NCBI GenBank assembly: GCA_947587925.1
Contig: CANPYF010000003.1
Coordinates: forward strand, 1-34,923
Length of the DNA: 34,923 bases
Direction of reading: 5' to 3'
Origin: an uncultured Ruminococcus sp.
GTDB taxonomy: Bacteria; Bacillota; Clostridia; Oscillospirales; Ruminococcaceae
The notes under the pieces: generated by a model
Told to the model about the DNA's origin: nothing
Database searches by the model: none
Seen by the model: only the letters and a program-made list of their open reading frames with translations
Translations under genes and position numbers: made by a program
Part shown: in pieces, positions 18,619 to 28,704 of the stretch
Layout: each line of letters begins with the position of its first letter
How positions within the stretch are numbered: position 1 is the first letter of the stretch

Positions 18619-19275
18619 ATGATAAAAATGGCAAGATCGTTTCTTATAGTCGGACTCGGAAGGTTCGGTAAGCATATGGCTAAATCGCTGACCAAACAGG
18701 GCAACGAGGTGCTTGCGATAGACATAAACGAGGACAGGGTCAATTCCGCGCTCAAATATGTCACCGACGCACAGATAGGCGACGCTACCGACCCGCAGTT
18801 CGTGGAGGAGCTCGGCGTTAATAATTTTGATGTCTGCATAGTCGCTATCGGCGATAATTTCCAGAGTTCGCTCGAGACTACCTGTCTGCTGAAGGAAATG
18901 GGCGCAAAGTATGTCTTTGCGCGTGCCAACCGCGATATACACAAGAAATTCCTGCTGCGCAACGGCGCTGACGAGGTCATCTACGCTGAACGCGAGACCG
19001 CCGAGCGGTTTGCCATACGTTTTGGTTCGGCAGGCGTTTTCGATTATTTCAAACTTAGTGACGACTACGCCATTTATGAGATAAGCGTACCCGAAAGCTG
19101 GGTAGGCAAGACCATAATCGAAAAAAATATCAGACAAAAGTTTAATATAAACGTCCTGGCGATAAAGTACGAAACGCAGTTTGACGCGCTCCCCGCGCCC
19201 GACCACCGTTTTACGGCTGACGAAAAGCTTCTGGTACTGGGTACTAAAGAGGCTCTTAAAAAGATGATGAAATAA
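18619..19275 (+). CDS. ktrA: KtrA/TrkA-N (RCK) potassium uptake regulator
   Basis: N-terminal Rossmann FLIVGLGRFGKHMAKSL, VLAIDINEDRV, DATDP; C-terminal TrkA-C. Confidence 0.94.
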   Translation: MIKMARSFLIVGLGRFGKHMAKSLTKQGNEVLAIDINEDRVNSALKYVTDAQIGDATDPQFVEELGVNNFDVCIVAIGDNFQSSLETTCLLKEMGAKYVFARANRDIHKKFLLRNGADEVIYAERETAERFAIRFGSAGVFDYFKLSDDYAIYEISVPESWVGKTIIEKNIRQKFNINVLAIKYETQFDALPAPDHRFTADEKLLVLGTKEALKKMMK

Positions 19276-19287
19276 GGCGGGCGGCAC

Positions 19288-19391
19288 GGAAATCAATTTT
19301 TGATTTCCAGAAGTTAGAACGCCGCACTATTAAAAATAATAGCGCTTGCTTTTAAGATGTAAGAGGTTAGAGGTCTGAACTTCGTTCAGAC
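19288..19391 (-). repeat. Mosaic intergenic repeat, inverted copy of the 4181 module with flanking triloop hairpins
   Basis: GGAAATCAA-TTT-TTGATTTCC (19288-19308), 63-bp module (19309-19371), GTCTGAAC-TTC-GTTCAGAC (19373-19391). Confidence 0.9.
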
Positions 19392-19631
19392 GGGTGGCGC
19401 CTGCGGCTCAGACGTAAAATATTAGTCCGCTTTACAAACTTTTTCTCGATTCCTGTTTCTAAAAATCTTGTTTTAAGAGATTGATTTTGTAAAAATTGAT
19501 TTCCGTGGGCGGGTCAATATCTTCGGCGAATGGATATTCACTGCGGGCTGCAATAATGTTGTTATAATCAACAAAAAATTCTTTTGAAAATTGTGTAAAG
19601 CAATGAACTTTTTAAAAAATATTTTTTGCGG

Positions 19632-19660
19632 TTGAAAATGTCAGCGAAATATAGTATAAT
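19632..19660 (+). promoter_or_regulatory. SigA-type promoter for the DivIVA-like gene
   Basis: TTGAAA (19632-19637), 17-nt spacer, TATAAT (19655-19660). Confidence 0.75.
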
Positions 19661-19703
19661 AATATTGTATAATTATTAATTTTCTTTCGGGAGGAATAAA
19701 ATT

Positions 19704-20615
19704 ATGGCTAATAACGGTTATTTGAGAACTGTCCGTATGGGCGGATTTGATAAGCAGGACGTTCTTGCTTATGTAGATGATCTTAACTCAAAGATCTATA
19801 ATCTTGAAAATAAGGTAAAAGACCTTGAAGAAACTAACGAAAGACTTGAAAAGGCTGCCGCTAACGGCGGCTCGGGCAAGGGCGATTTCGAGGGCAAGGC
19901 TGAACTTGAAAAGAAGGTCGAAGAGGCTAAGAACAAGGTCGCAGAACTTATGGCTTCAACCGATTCTATGAATATGCGCATTGCCGATTATGAACAGCAG
20001 ATCACCGAAAAGGACGCTACTATCGCTTCCCAGACAGAGGAAATAGAGAATCTTAAAGAAGAGCTTGAAAAGGCTAAGCAGGAGGCTCAGGCTGCTGCTG
20101 CAAACTCTTCGCCCGCCGCTCCTTCGTTCGATTTCGGCGCGGTATTTGCCGAAGCGCAGAATACGGCTAACAGGCTTGCCGCTGACGCTAAGAAGAGGGC
20201 TAAGGAAGTCACTGACGAAGCCGAAGCACAGGCTAACCAGATCGTTGACGAAGCTAACGCACAGGCGCAGGCTACCGTCACCAAGGCTCAGGAAGAAGCA
20301 AATCATACCATGCAGGCGGCTAACGAGAGCGCAAACAACATAACCTCTACTGCCAAGGCGGAAGCTGCAAAAGTCACCTCGGAAGCGGAAGCAAAAGCAG
20401 CCAAAGTGCTTACAGACGCAAAGAACGAAGCGGCTATCATCAAGCAGAAGAATATGGAACTTAAGAAGGGCGTTAAGGATCAGTTTGACGGACTTAACAG
20501 GACTGTCACCGAGCTGCTCGGTCAGCTTAATGAATTCGGCATTACCAGCATGAGAATGGCTAATGAAGCGAGAGATCTTGTAGATGAGGGTCTTGAACTC
20601 GTAGAAGGCGAATGA
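19704..20615 (+). CDS. DivIVA-domain-like coiled-coil protein
   Basis: N-terminal VRMGGFDKQDVLAYVDDLNSKIYNLE resembles DivIVA/GpsB; long Ala/Glu/Lys-rich coiled coil follows. Confidence 0.75.
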   Translation: MANNGYLRTVRMGGFDKQDVLAYVDDLNSKIYNLENKVKDLEETNERLEKAAANGGSGKGDFEGKAELEKKVEEAKNKVAELMASTDSMNMRIADYEQQITEKDATIASQTEEIENLKEELEKAKQEAQAAAANSSPAAPSFDFGAVFAEAQNTANRLAADAKKRAKEVTDEAEAQANQIVDEANAQAQATVTKAQEEANHTMQAANESANNITSTAKAEAAKVTSEAEAKAAKVLTDAKNEAAIIKQKNMELKKGVKDQFDGLNRTVTELLGQLNEFGITSMRMANEARDLVDEGLELVEGE

Positions 20616-21178
20616 CGTTGAGCGAAACTGTCAGACTTGACACCTCGCAGCTGCGCGCTCAAGCGCCGAAGCTTAAAGCAGGGGATAAGATACTGCTCAG
20701 CGGGGTGGCGTATACATCGCGTGATGCTGCGCATAAACGCATAAAAAAGCTTATGGACGAGGGCGAACCGCTGCCCTATGAACTGAAAGACGCGGTCATC
20801 TATTACGCAGGTCCTACACCTGCGCCCGAAGGTATGCCCATAGGCTCCTGCGGACCGACCACGAGCGGCAGAATGGATAGATTTGCGCCCGAATTTCTTG
20901 ACAAAGGGCTTGTCGCAATGATAGGCAAGGGCGAGCGTTCGGAGGAGGTCTGCGAAGCCATAAGGCGCAACGGCGCGGTATATCTCTGCGCTGTCGGCGG
21001 CTGCGGCGCACTTGCGGCAAGCTGCATAAAGCAGTGTGACGTTATCGCCTTTGACGATCTCGGCTGCGAGTCGGTAAAAAGACTTGTCTTTGAGGATTTC
21101 CCGCTTATAGTCGCCATAGACTGTTCGGGCGGCAACATCTTCGCCAACGCAAGGCAACTCTACGCCGCGGCGGACTGA
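20612..21178 (+). CDS. Fumarase class I beta-type subunit (Fe-S hydro-lyase, tartrate/fumarate C-terminal region)
   Basis: LKAGDKILLSGVAYTSRDAAHKRI, YAGPTPAPEGMPIGSCGPTTSGRMD. ATGA overlap with the preceding gene. Confidence 0.9.
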   Translation: MTLSETVRLDTSQLRAQAPKLKAGDKILLSGVAYTSRDAAHKRIKKLMDEGEPLPYELKDAVIYYAGPTPAPEGMPIGSCGPTTSGRMDRFAPEFLDKGLVAMIGKGERSEEVCEAIRRNGAVYLCAVGGCGALAASCIKQCDVIAFDDLGCESVKRLVFEDFPLIVAIDCSGGNIFANARQLYAAAD

Positions 21179-21277
21179 CAGGTGGGCTTAATAAGCCGAG
21201 GGGGTCGTTACTTATTATGTCCCGATGTGGGGCGGTCAAGAGGTTTACCTTTGTTGATAATGAATAATATGATTTTG

Positions 21278-21306
21278 AAAAGCGTCGTTTTTACGGCGCT
21301 TTTTTA
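21278..21306 (+). terminator. Intrinsic terminator
   Basis: AGCGTCG-TTTTTA-CGGCGCT followed by a T-tract. Confidence 0.7.
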
Positions 21307-21557
21307 TTGGCGTATACTCTTACCAAAGAAACGCGGGCAGATCGTAAATTTTATTGTACAAATTGCATTATTTATTAAGAAAAAATCCGCAAAAATGACG
21401 ATTTGTTAAAGAAATTTTGAAAATTGCTTGACTTTTTTCTTTTACTATGTTATTCTATATTAAACGACGTTTGATATTCGGCTTGCATAAGGGTGGATAT
21501 TTAAATGGCGTTTATTGCAAATATTGCTCTGAATTTTCTTAAAAAAACGGAAGCGAT

Positions 21558-22112
21558 GTGTCAATGGCTATGCCCGAATACTCAACAGAATATGCCGATA
21601 TGGATGATGAAACTCTCGCCGCTGCCGCTAAAAGCGACCCCGAAGCTGCCGCTGAAATTATCAGACGGGTACTGCCGTCTATCCGCGCCGCTTCGCTGAG
21701 CATATCTCCGCCGATCTCGGACGATCTGCTTCAGGAGGGACTGCTCGGCGCACTTTCTGCGATAAAAAGTTTCGACCCGCAAAAAAGCTCGCTGCGCGGC
21801 TATTTGCTGCTGTGCGCGCGCTCCAAAATGCTTTCCGCTTTAAAGCGCAACAGTCCCATAGACGCACAGACCTCTTCGGAGGATATCGCCGATGATTCCT
21901 CCGCAGAGGAATATGAAAGGCGCGAGCTTTTTGAACGGCTGTATGTGGCAATGAAAAAATGCCTTACGCCGCTTGAAAGATCGGTGCTGACAAGCTGTAT
22001 GGCAGGGCGCAGCTACCGCGAGACCGCCGCAGAGCTTAGCATATCCGAAAAATCCGTTGACAACGCTGTTCAGCGTGCAAGAAAAAAACTCAGAAAAGAG
22101 TTAGGCGGCTGA
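21558..22112 (+). CDS. Sigma-70 family RNA polymerase sigma factor (SigH-like)
   Basis: Region 2-like DDLLQEGLLGALSAIKSFDP...FRGY-like SLRGYLLLCARSKML; region 4 LTPLERSVLTSCMAGRSYRETAAELSISEKSVDNAVQRARKKL. Confidence 0.88.
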   Translation: MSMAMPEYSTEYADMDDETLAAAAKSDPEAAAEIIRRVLPSIRAASLSISPPISDDLLQEGLLGALSAIKSFDPQKSSLRGYLLLCARSKMLSALKRNSPIDAQTSSEDIADDSSAEEYERRELFERLYVAMKKCLTPLERSVLTSCMAGRSYRETAAELSISEKSVDNAVQRARKKLRKELGG

Positions 22113-22290
22113 AGCCGCTTTGCGTACTTAGAGTTCAGTTTACACAGGGCAAATTTTACGCGCATAATAGCTCATAGCAGAGCGCTGTTTTCAAACGCAG
22201 AGATGTCGGGGCGGAACCGACTTGGCGCAAATTTTAAAATGTCAGGGTTTGGGGAAGAGCCCGAACTTCCGGAAAGGTTAGGTTTTTATC

Positions 22291-22569
22291 ATGTACGAGG
22301 ACAAAACATTAGTTTGCAAGGATTGCGGCAAGGAGTTCGTATTTACTGCGGGTGAACAGGAATTTTATGCCGAAAAAGGATTTGAAAATGAGCCGCAGAG
22401 ATGCAAGGAATGCCGCGCTGCCCGCAAACAAGGCGCTAGAGGAGAAAGACAGATGTACACCGCCTCATGTGCTGCCTGCGGCGGAGAAGCCGTTGTTCCT
22501 TTTAAACCGCGCGAGGACAGACCTGTATATTGCAGCGAATGCTTTGCAAAAATGAAAGAGGCAGAATGA
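22291..22569 (+). CDS. Small zinc-ribbon protein with four CxxC motifs
   Basis: CKDCGKEF, CKEC, CAACGG, CSEC in 92 aa; SD upstream. Confidence 0.8.
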   Translation: MYEDKTLVCKDCGKEFVFTAGEQEFYAEKGFENEPQRCKECRAARKQGARGERQMYTASCAACGGEAVVPFKPREDRPVYCSECFAKMKEAE

Positions 22570-22598
22570 TCAATAGCGGTACACCGCATAAAACAAAG

Positions 22599-22636
22599 AC
22601 CGCACGCTCATCTTGGTGAACGTGCGGTATATTTTT
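22599..22636 (+). terminator. Intrinsic terminator
   Basis: ACCGCACG-loop-CGTGCGGT followed by ATATTTTTG. Confidence 0.75.
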
Positions 22637-22696
22637 GTCATTATTTTTTAAGTAAGATAATTTGAAAAGTCAACCGTCTGATTTTTAACTCAAACT

Positions 22697-22764
22697 TCTA
22701 ACCTCTTACTTCTTAACAGCGAAGCGCTATTACTTGTAATAGTGCGGCGTTCTAACCTCTAAAT
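22697..22764 (+). repeat. Variant copy of the mosaic intergenic repeat
   Basis: tctaacctcttacttcttaacagcgaagcgctattacttgtaatagtgcggcgttctaacctctaaat, alignable to 4181-4243 with a compensatory stem change. Confidence 0.85.
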
Positions 22765-24050
22765 CAGACCGCCTCCGCAAGTCTTTCGAGCGATTCTGCC
22801 GAAGCAAGCTTTACGGCGCAGACAAATATATCCATAGCCTTTTGAAGTTCATCAACGGACGGGAATGTCGGCGCAATGCGTATATTGCTGTCGTCGGGGT
22901 CAAGACCGTAGGGGAAGGTCGCGCCCGCGTCGGTAAGCGTCACACCCGCTTTTTTGCAAAGTTCGACTATTCTTTTCGCACAGCCCTTCGGCGCGTTAAA
23001 GCTTACAAAATAACCGCCGCGCGGTTTTACCCAGCTGCCTATGCCGAGCGGGGCAAGTTCGCGTTCGAGAGTATCGGTAACGATATTGAAACGCGGCTCG
23101 AGTATGCTGCGGTGCTTTTGCATATGCGCGAGGATATTGTCATAATTTCCGAAAAACAGGACGTGCCTTATCATGTTCAGCTTGTCATAACCGATAGTTT
23201 GTACAGACATGAGCGACTTGATATATTTGAGATTGTTGGGGCTTGCCGCCATTATTGCAACGCCGCCGCCGGGGAATGTAACCTTTGAGGTCGAAGCGAA
23301 CATATACGCCATATCCTCATTGCCGTTTTTTACAAGTTCGTCATAAAGGTTGAGCAGCTTATCAGGCTCGTCGGTAAGGTGGTGTATGCAGTAAGCATTA
23401 TCCCAGAATATCCTGAAATCGGGCGCGGCAGGCTTTAAGGCAGCCATTCTTCTGACCGTTTCGTCCGAATAGGTAATGCCCGTGGGGTTGGAGTACATCG
23501 GTACGCACCAGATACCCTTTATGCTGTCGTCATTTGCGACAAGCTTTTCTATCATGTCCATATCGGGACCCGATTCGCTCATCGGAATGTTTATCATCTC
23601 AAAACCGAAAAGCTTTGTTATCTCAAAGTGGCGGTCGTAGCCGGGGACAGGGCAGAGCCATTTTACCTTGGGACAGTCCTTCCAAGGGGTCATGTCGGGC
23701 TGTACGCCGAAATTGTAGCAGCGCGAAACGGTATCATACATTATATTAAGGCTGGAGTTGCCAAAAACGATAACATTATCGGGGTCTACGCCGAGCATGG
23801 GTGCGAAAAGTTCCTTTGCGGCGGGTATGCCGTCAGGTTCGCCGTAATTGAAATAGGTATCGCCCATAACGGAGGCGTGCGCGGAATTAAAGCTGTCGAG
23901 CATAGGCATTGAGAGTTTCAGCTGCTCCGAACCCGGCTTTCCTCTTGCCATATTAAGCGAAAGCGCCATGTCCTTATATGCCTCATACTGACCGTTGACC
24001 TTAGCATAAAAGCCGTCAAGTTCCTTTTTGCTCATATCTTCAAGCTTCAT
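22764..24050 (-). CDS. PLP-dependent class I/II aminotransferase (aspartate aminotransferase-like)
   Basis: NMARGKPGSEQLKL, GNSSLNIMYD, STSKVTFPGGGVA (PLP Lys). Start MKLEDM at 24050 with GGGAGGA upstream (ORF track: 24077). Confidence 0.88.
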   Translation of the reverse strand: MKLEDMSKKELDGFYAKVNGQYEAYKDMALSLNMARGKPGSEQLKLSMPMLDSFNSAHASVMGDTYFNYGEPDGIPAAKELFAPMLGVDPDNVIVFGNSSLNIMYDTVSRCYNFGVQPDMTPWKDCPKVKWLCPVPGYDRHFEITKLFGFEMINIPMSESGPDMDMIEKLVANDDSIKGIWCVPMYSNPTGITYSDETVRRMAALKPAAPDFRIFWDNAYCIHHLTDEPDKLLNLYDELVKNGNEDMAYMFASTSKVTFPGGGVAIMAASPNNLKYIKSLMSVQTIGYDKLNMIRHVLFFGNYDNILAHMQKHRSILEPRFNIVTDTLERELAPLGIGSWVKPRGGYFVSFNAPKGCAKRIVELCKKAGVTLTDAGATFPYGLDPDDSNIRIAPTFPSVDELQKAMDIFVCAVKLASAESLERLAEAV

Positions 24051-24262
24051 AAAAAATCCTCCCAAGAAAGTGTTCAAACTAATAATAATTATATATCATA
24101 AACGTCGATTTTGCAAGTATTTTTTATTAACTTGCAAAAAATCATGAATTTACACAGTATTGATATTGAAAAACCGTCTTAAATAGGCATTTTTGATAAT
24201 AAAAAAAGCCGCTTGACGATATTGCATGAATATGCCAAAGTAAAAAAATGCAAAAATAATAT

Positions 24263-24300
24263 CCCTCTTATCCTTGCGGTCAAAGATCGGGATAAGAGGG
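24263..24300 (-). terminator. Intrinsic terminator downstream of the sortase operon
   Basis: CCCTCTTATCC (24263-24273) / GGATAAGAGGG (24290-24300); T-rich on the minus-strand 3' side. Confidence 0.7.
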
Positions 24301-24321
24301 AAGATAGGATCTGCATAAATA

Positions 24322-25227
24322 TTATGCTCCGCTGTCGCGCCTGCGGCGTATGGCAATATATATCATATGCACAACAATAGTCGTGATTATGAGCAGCACG
24401 CCCGCAACGAACAGTATAAGTTCAAAGTTCAGCGCCCTGTCGAGCAGGGAATTTAACAGTCTTGTGACCGCCTTATAGGTGTAATCGCTTCTTATGATAA
24501 ATCCGTCAAAGAATTTGACTTTTTTCATATAGATGAGCGGTATTAGCAGGGTGGCGGAGGCGGTGAAGAGTATCGAGCCGTACCAGTAGGTCATGTCGCG
24601 CGGGTGATGTCTGTTGATGATACACATTATTATTATCAAAAGCAGCAGTATGCCGCCTGACGCGATAAGCACGGTATGGAGCATATCCGCCGCTTTATGC
24701 AGCTTATCGACATATCCCGTTGACGCGATCTTATACAGCAGTATCGCGTCCATTCTGCTTTCTACCTGCTCTTTGGCAGTATCTATGGTATTCCGGACGA
24801 ATTTATCATACTCTTCATCTTTTTCTATATCATCATGTTCAGCCGCGTACTTGTCGATATAATCGGTTATGCTCTTTTCGAGGGGGGCATAATCATACTT
24901 TATCTGCGGCTTTGGGGCGCTGCTGTCGGTGATATAGGCAAGAGAATCCTCTACAAGCTGATTTACCGCCGCGGAAATATCCTCAGTCTTGATAGGGTCG
25001 GTAAAAACGTTTTTGGGGATATTTGTAGGCGTTGACAGGTAGCCGAAATATGTGTCAAGATCCTGACAGATAAGTTCAGCCGTGCGGCTTTTTATGATCG
25101 CTTCGGTGTATATCTGCGGCTTAAAAAGCACCTGAGTTGCAAAGTAGGACAGCTGTAAAACTATGAGGGCGATAACGCAAAGCAGCGAAAGTATCAGCAT
25201 TGAGGGGTAATGGTAGAGCTTTTTCAT
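24322..25227 (-). CDS. Membrane protein of unknown function in the sortase operon
   Basis: N-terminal TM plus about three C-terminal TM segments. Start MKKLYHYPS overlaps the sortase stop (ATGA); the tracked ORF extends to 25278. Confidence 0.75.
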   Translation of the reverse strand: MKKLYHYPSMLILSLLCVIALIVLQLSYFATQVLFKPQIYTEAIIKSRTAELICQDLDTYFGYLSTPTNIPKNVFTDPIKTEDISAAVNQLVEDSLAYITDSSAPKPQIKYDYAPLEKSITDYIDKYAAEHDDIEKDEEYDKFVRNTIDTAKEQVESRMDAILLYKIASTGYVDKLHKAADMLHTVLIASGGILLLLIIIMCIINRHHPRDMTYWYGSILFTASATLLIPLIYMKKVKFFDGFIIRSDYTYKAVTRLLNSLLDRALNFELILFVAGVLLIITTIVVHMIYIAIRRRRDSGA

Positions 25228-25964
25228 TCTGCTGACACCTCTTTCCATTCCCTGTCGGTCAGCTTGCAGATAAAGCAAAGTCTGTACGGCGAGAGACCCA
25301 GCCTGTTTTCGTTATAGCAGGTATAGAGGGTAAGTCTGTCGTCCTCGGTCGGGCGCACATAGGAATCGTCATTTTCATCGAAGATAACGCGCTCGGTTAT
25401 TTCATATGTCAATTTGCAGTAGTCGGTCTCAAGCGTCACTATATCGCCTATTTCGCAGTCGAACAGGTGATAGAAAACCGTATAGTTATGACCTGCGATA
25501 ACGACGTTGCCGACATTGCCGATAAAAACCGACCCGTTATACCAACCTGCGCCAAGCTGGAGCACGTCGTCGGTCGTACCCGCATAGACGGGTACATTGA
25601 GAAGCCCTGCGTTTTCGCAGTTCAATGTCGCGTAAAAGTCGCCGTAATATGGGTAGATCATGGTGTGTTTGCCAAGTTTTTCATCATCTATCTCTTTTTT
25701 TATCAGCGGCGCGTCGTCATCTCTGTATTTATTAAGTGTTCGGATATTCTGCGGCTGCTCGGTCGCCTTCGGGAATATCAAGCCCGTGTAGGGCTTGATA
25801 TTACTGTATGGTTTATTGAGCAGTACGATACTCAGACAGCAGACGATCGTCAACATCAAAAAAGGTGTGAGAACAAAGGTAATTGTCCTCAACACCCGAT
25901 TTGACTTAGAATGTCTATGACGATGAGTTCTGCCGTCCGCCCTGGCGGATCTGTTTTCACTCAT
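25224..25964 (-). CDS. Sortase family transpeptidase
   Basis: N-terminal TM; catalytic His in VIAGHNYTVFYHL, Cys in LTLYTCYNENR, Arg in SPYRLCFI. Confidence 0.9.
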   Translation of the reverse strand: MSENRSARADGRTHRHRHSKSNRVLRTITFVLTPFLMLTIVCCLSIVLLNKPYSNIKPYTGLIFPKATEQPQNIRTLNKYRDDDAPLIKKEIDDEKLGKHTMIYPYYGDFYATLNCENAGLLNVPVYAGTTDDVLQLGAGWYNGSVFIGNVGNVVIAGHNYTVFYHLFDCEIGDIVTLETDYCKLTYEITERVIFDENDDSYVRPTEDDRLTLYTCYNENRLGLSPYRLCFICKLTDREWKEVSAE

Positions 25965-25985
25965 GTATTACACTCCGTTTTTTAA

Positions 25986-26591
25986 TTAAGCTCTGCTTTT
26001 CTTAGCAACAACTACGATACCGGTAGCAGCAAGAACAAGTGCAAGACCTGCGCAAGCTACAACGCCTGTGTTAGCATCATTTTCAGCAACAACGCCGCCG
26101 GTGTTAGCTACAGCCGAGGTGGTAACGTTAGCAGCAGGAGTTCCCTTGCTGTTAGTATCCTTCTTAACGGTAGCGGTAGCATCTTGTTTGCCTGCAGTTA
26201 CTTGAACGCCAACTTCATCGCCGACTTTAACGAGAGCATCTCTTACACCCTGCTTTTCAGCTTCTGTCATAGAAGCAACTACCTGCTTAAGTTCATCTGC
26301 GGTGAGAGTTGAAACGTCTTTGCCGGGGAATACTCTTTCTACAGCAGGAGCAAGATAAGTCGCGCTTGCAGAATTAGCTGCGCTGATCATCTTGTCGTAT
26401 TCAGCCGAAGTGAAAGTATTCTGTTCAAGGAAATTAGCAAGTTCCTGATACTGCGTGCTTCCTGCAGGAAGTCCGGCTTTCTGAGCTGCGGCAAGAACGT
26501 CATCCTTGCTTGTAGCGGAAGCGGACATTACCATAGTAGCAGCAAGAGCAGCGGCAACTGCGCCGGCAGAAAGTACTCTTAAAAGCTTCAT
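25986..26591 (-). CDS. Secreted protein with sortase-type C-terminal sorting signal (NDANTG)
   Basis: N-terminal signal peptide (MKLLRVLSAGAVAAALAATMVMSASA); C-terminal NDANTGVVACAGLALVLAATGIVVVAKKSRA (motif, hydrophobic stretch, positive tail). Confidence 0.8.
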   Translation of the reverse strand: MKLLRVLSAGAVAAALAATMVMSASATSKDDVLAAAQKAGLPAGSTQYQELANFLEQNTFTSAEYDKMISAANSASATYLAPAVERVFPGKDVSTLTADELKQVVASMTEAEKQGVRDALVKVGDEVGVQVTAGKQDATATVKKDTNSKGTPAANVTTSAVANTGGVVAENDANTGVVACAGLALVLAATGIVVVAKKSRA

Positions 26592-26796
26592 GATCTTTAT
26601 CCTCCCAAAAAATTTTTAATACCTTTGCAATTTATGTAACTGCAAATCCGTATAAATATAGTTTATCACAATTCATTGCGAATTGCAATAGTTTTTTCTT
26701 CACAAAATAAATTTTTGTATCAAAAGACATTTTTTAAGCCGAATTAAGTTTTATTTTATGCAATTTGACCAAAGGGCGTGAAGAAAGCGTTTAAGC

Positions 26797-27153
26797 GCGA
26801 GTCGACCGATAAGCCGGGTTTTGTCGTGTACGGCAATCTATCTCGGCTGTGCGTTGCCGCACAACTCCAGCCGCCTACAGCGGAATGCTCTGACGAGCAG
26901 CCATTAACAAGCAGCCGCTGCCATTGGCGTTGCATCGGATAAGGTTTACACGGCAGCGGACTCACGCCCGCTCCGGTGAGCTCTTGCCTCGCCTTTCCAC
27001 CCTTACCCTATGGGTCATTTACCATAAGGCGGTAATTTTCTGTTGCACTTGCTCGGAGGTCGCCCTCGGTTGACGTTATCAACTATCCTGCTCTGCGATG
27101 CCCGGACTTTCCTCAGCGCGTAATGCCGCGCCGCTGCCGTATAGCCTACTCGC
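26797..27153 (-). ncRNA. rnpB: RNase P RNA, bacterial class A
   Basis: Reverse complement contains GCTGAGGAAAGTCCGGGC (P4/CR-I), ACAGAAAATTACCGCC, GGTGGAAAGGCGAGGCAAGAGCTCACC and terminal AAAACCCGGCTTATCGGTCGACTCGC. Confidence 0.95.
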
Positions 27154-27191
27154 TTAGTTTATTATAGCACGCTTTTTGCCCGTTGTCAACG

Positions 27192-27329
27192 GGGCGGACA
27201 AAAAAATTCAAAAAAATTTATACGCTGCTGCGTCCGCCCTTGAAATTCGCCTTCGGCGAATTTCCCAAACGGCAGTTACCTGCGGTGACAAAAAATTCAA
27301 AAAAATTTTTACGCTGCTGCGTCCGCCCT
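27192..27329. repeat. Tandem copies of the GGGCGGAC...GTCCGCCC element flanking a triloop hairpin
   Basis: Copy at 27192-27239 and a degraded-left-arm copy at about 27284-27329 (acaaaaaattcaaaaaaatttttacgctgctgcgtccgccct); AAATTCGCC-TTC-GGCGAATTT at 27243-27263. Confidence 0.8.
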
Positions 27330-27485
27330 AAAAATTCAAATTTTTGTGAAGTAATTTTGCTAAAAAAATAGCGGAATTGCGTACTTTAGGTATATTGTTA
27401 TCACATTCGAGTTAAAATATATTTAAGTTTGTTAAAATTGACATATCTATGCAATTTACGAATGATAAGTATACAAAATATTTAT

Positions 27486-27514
27486 TTTACAAATAAATTA
27501 AATAATATTATAAT
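27486..27514 (+). promoter_or_regulatory. Probable promoter of the ATP synthase operon
   Basis: TTTACA (27486-27491), 17-nt spacer, TATAAT (27509-27514). Confidence 0.6.
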
Positions 27515-27540
27515 GGTAAAGGTAAATAAATCAGTCAATA

Positions 27541-27598
27541 TGCGCTTTTTCAATCAACGGCGAACTATTCAAAAATGCGCGGTTGATTTTTGCTTTTA
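27541..27598 (+). promoter_or_regulatory. Terminator-like hairpin in the atp operon leader
   Basis: AATCAACgGCG (27552-27562) pairs with CGCgGTTGATT (27578-27588), followed by TTTTGCTTTT. Confidence 0.5.
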
Positions 27599-27615
27599 GG
27601 GGGTGACTTTTCTTT

Positions 27616-28646
<1,031 letters not shown>

Positions 28647-28704
28647 TGAGAGTTTTTCTCGAAGGCAACAAAAATCTCCTGTTGAAAGGACGGCGTAAGA
28701 CATC

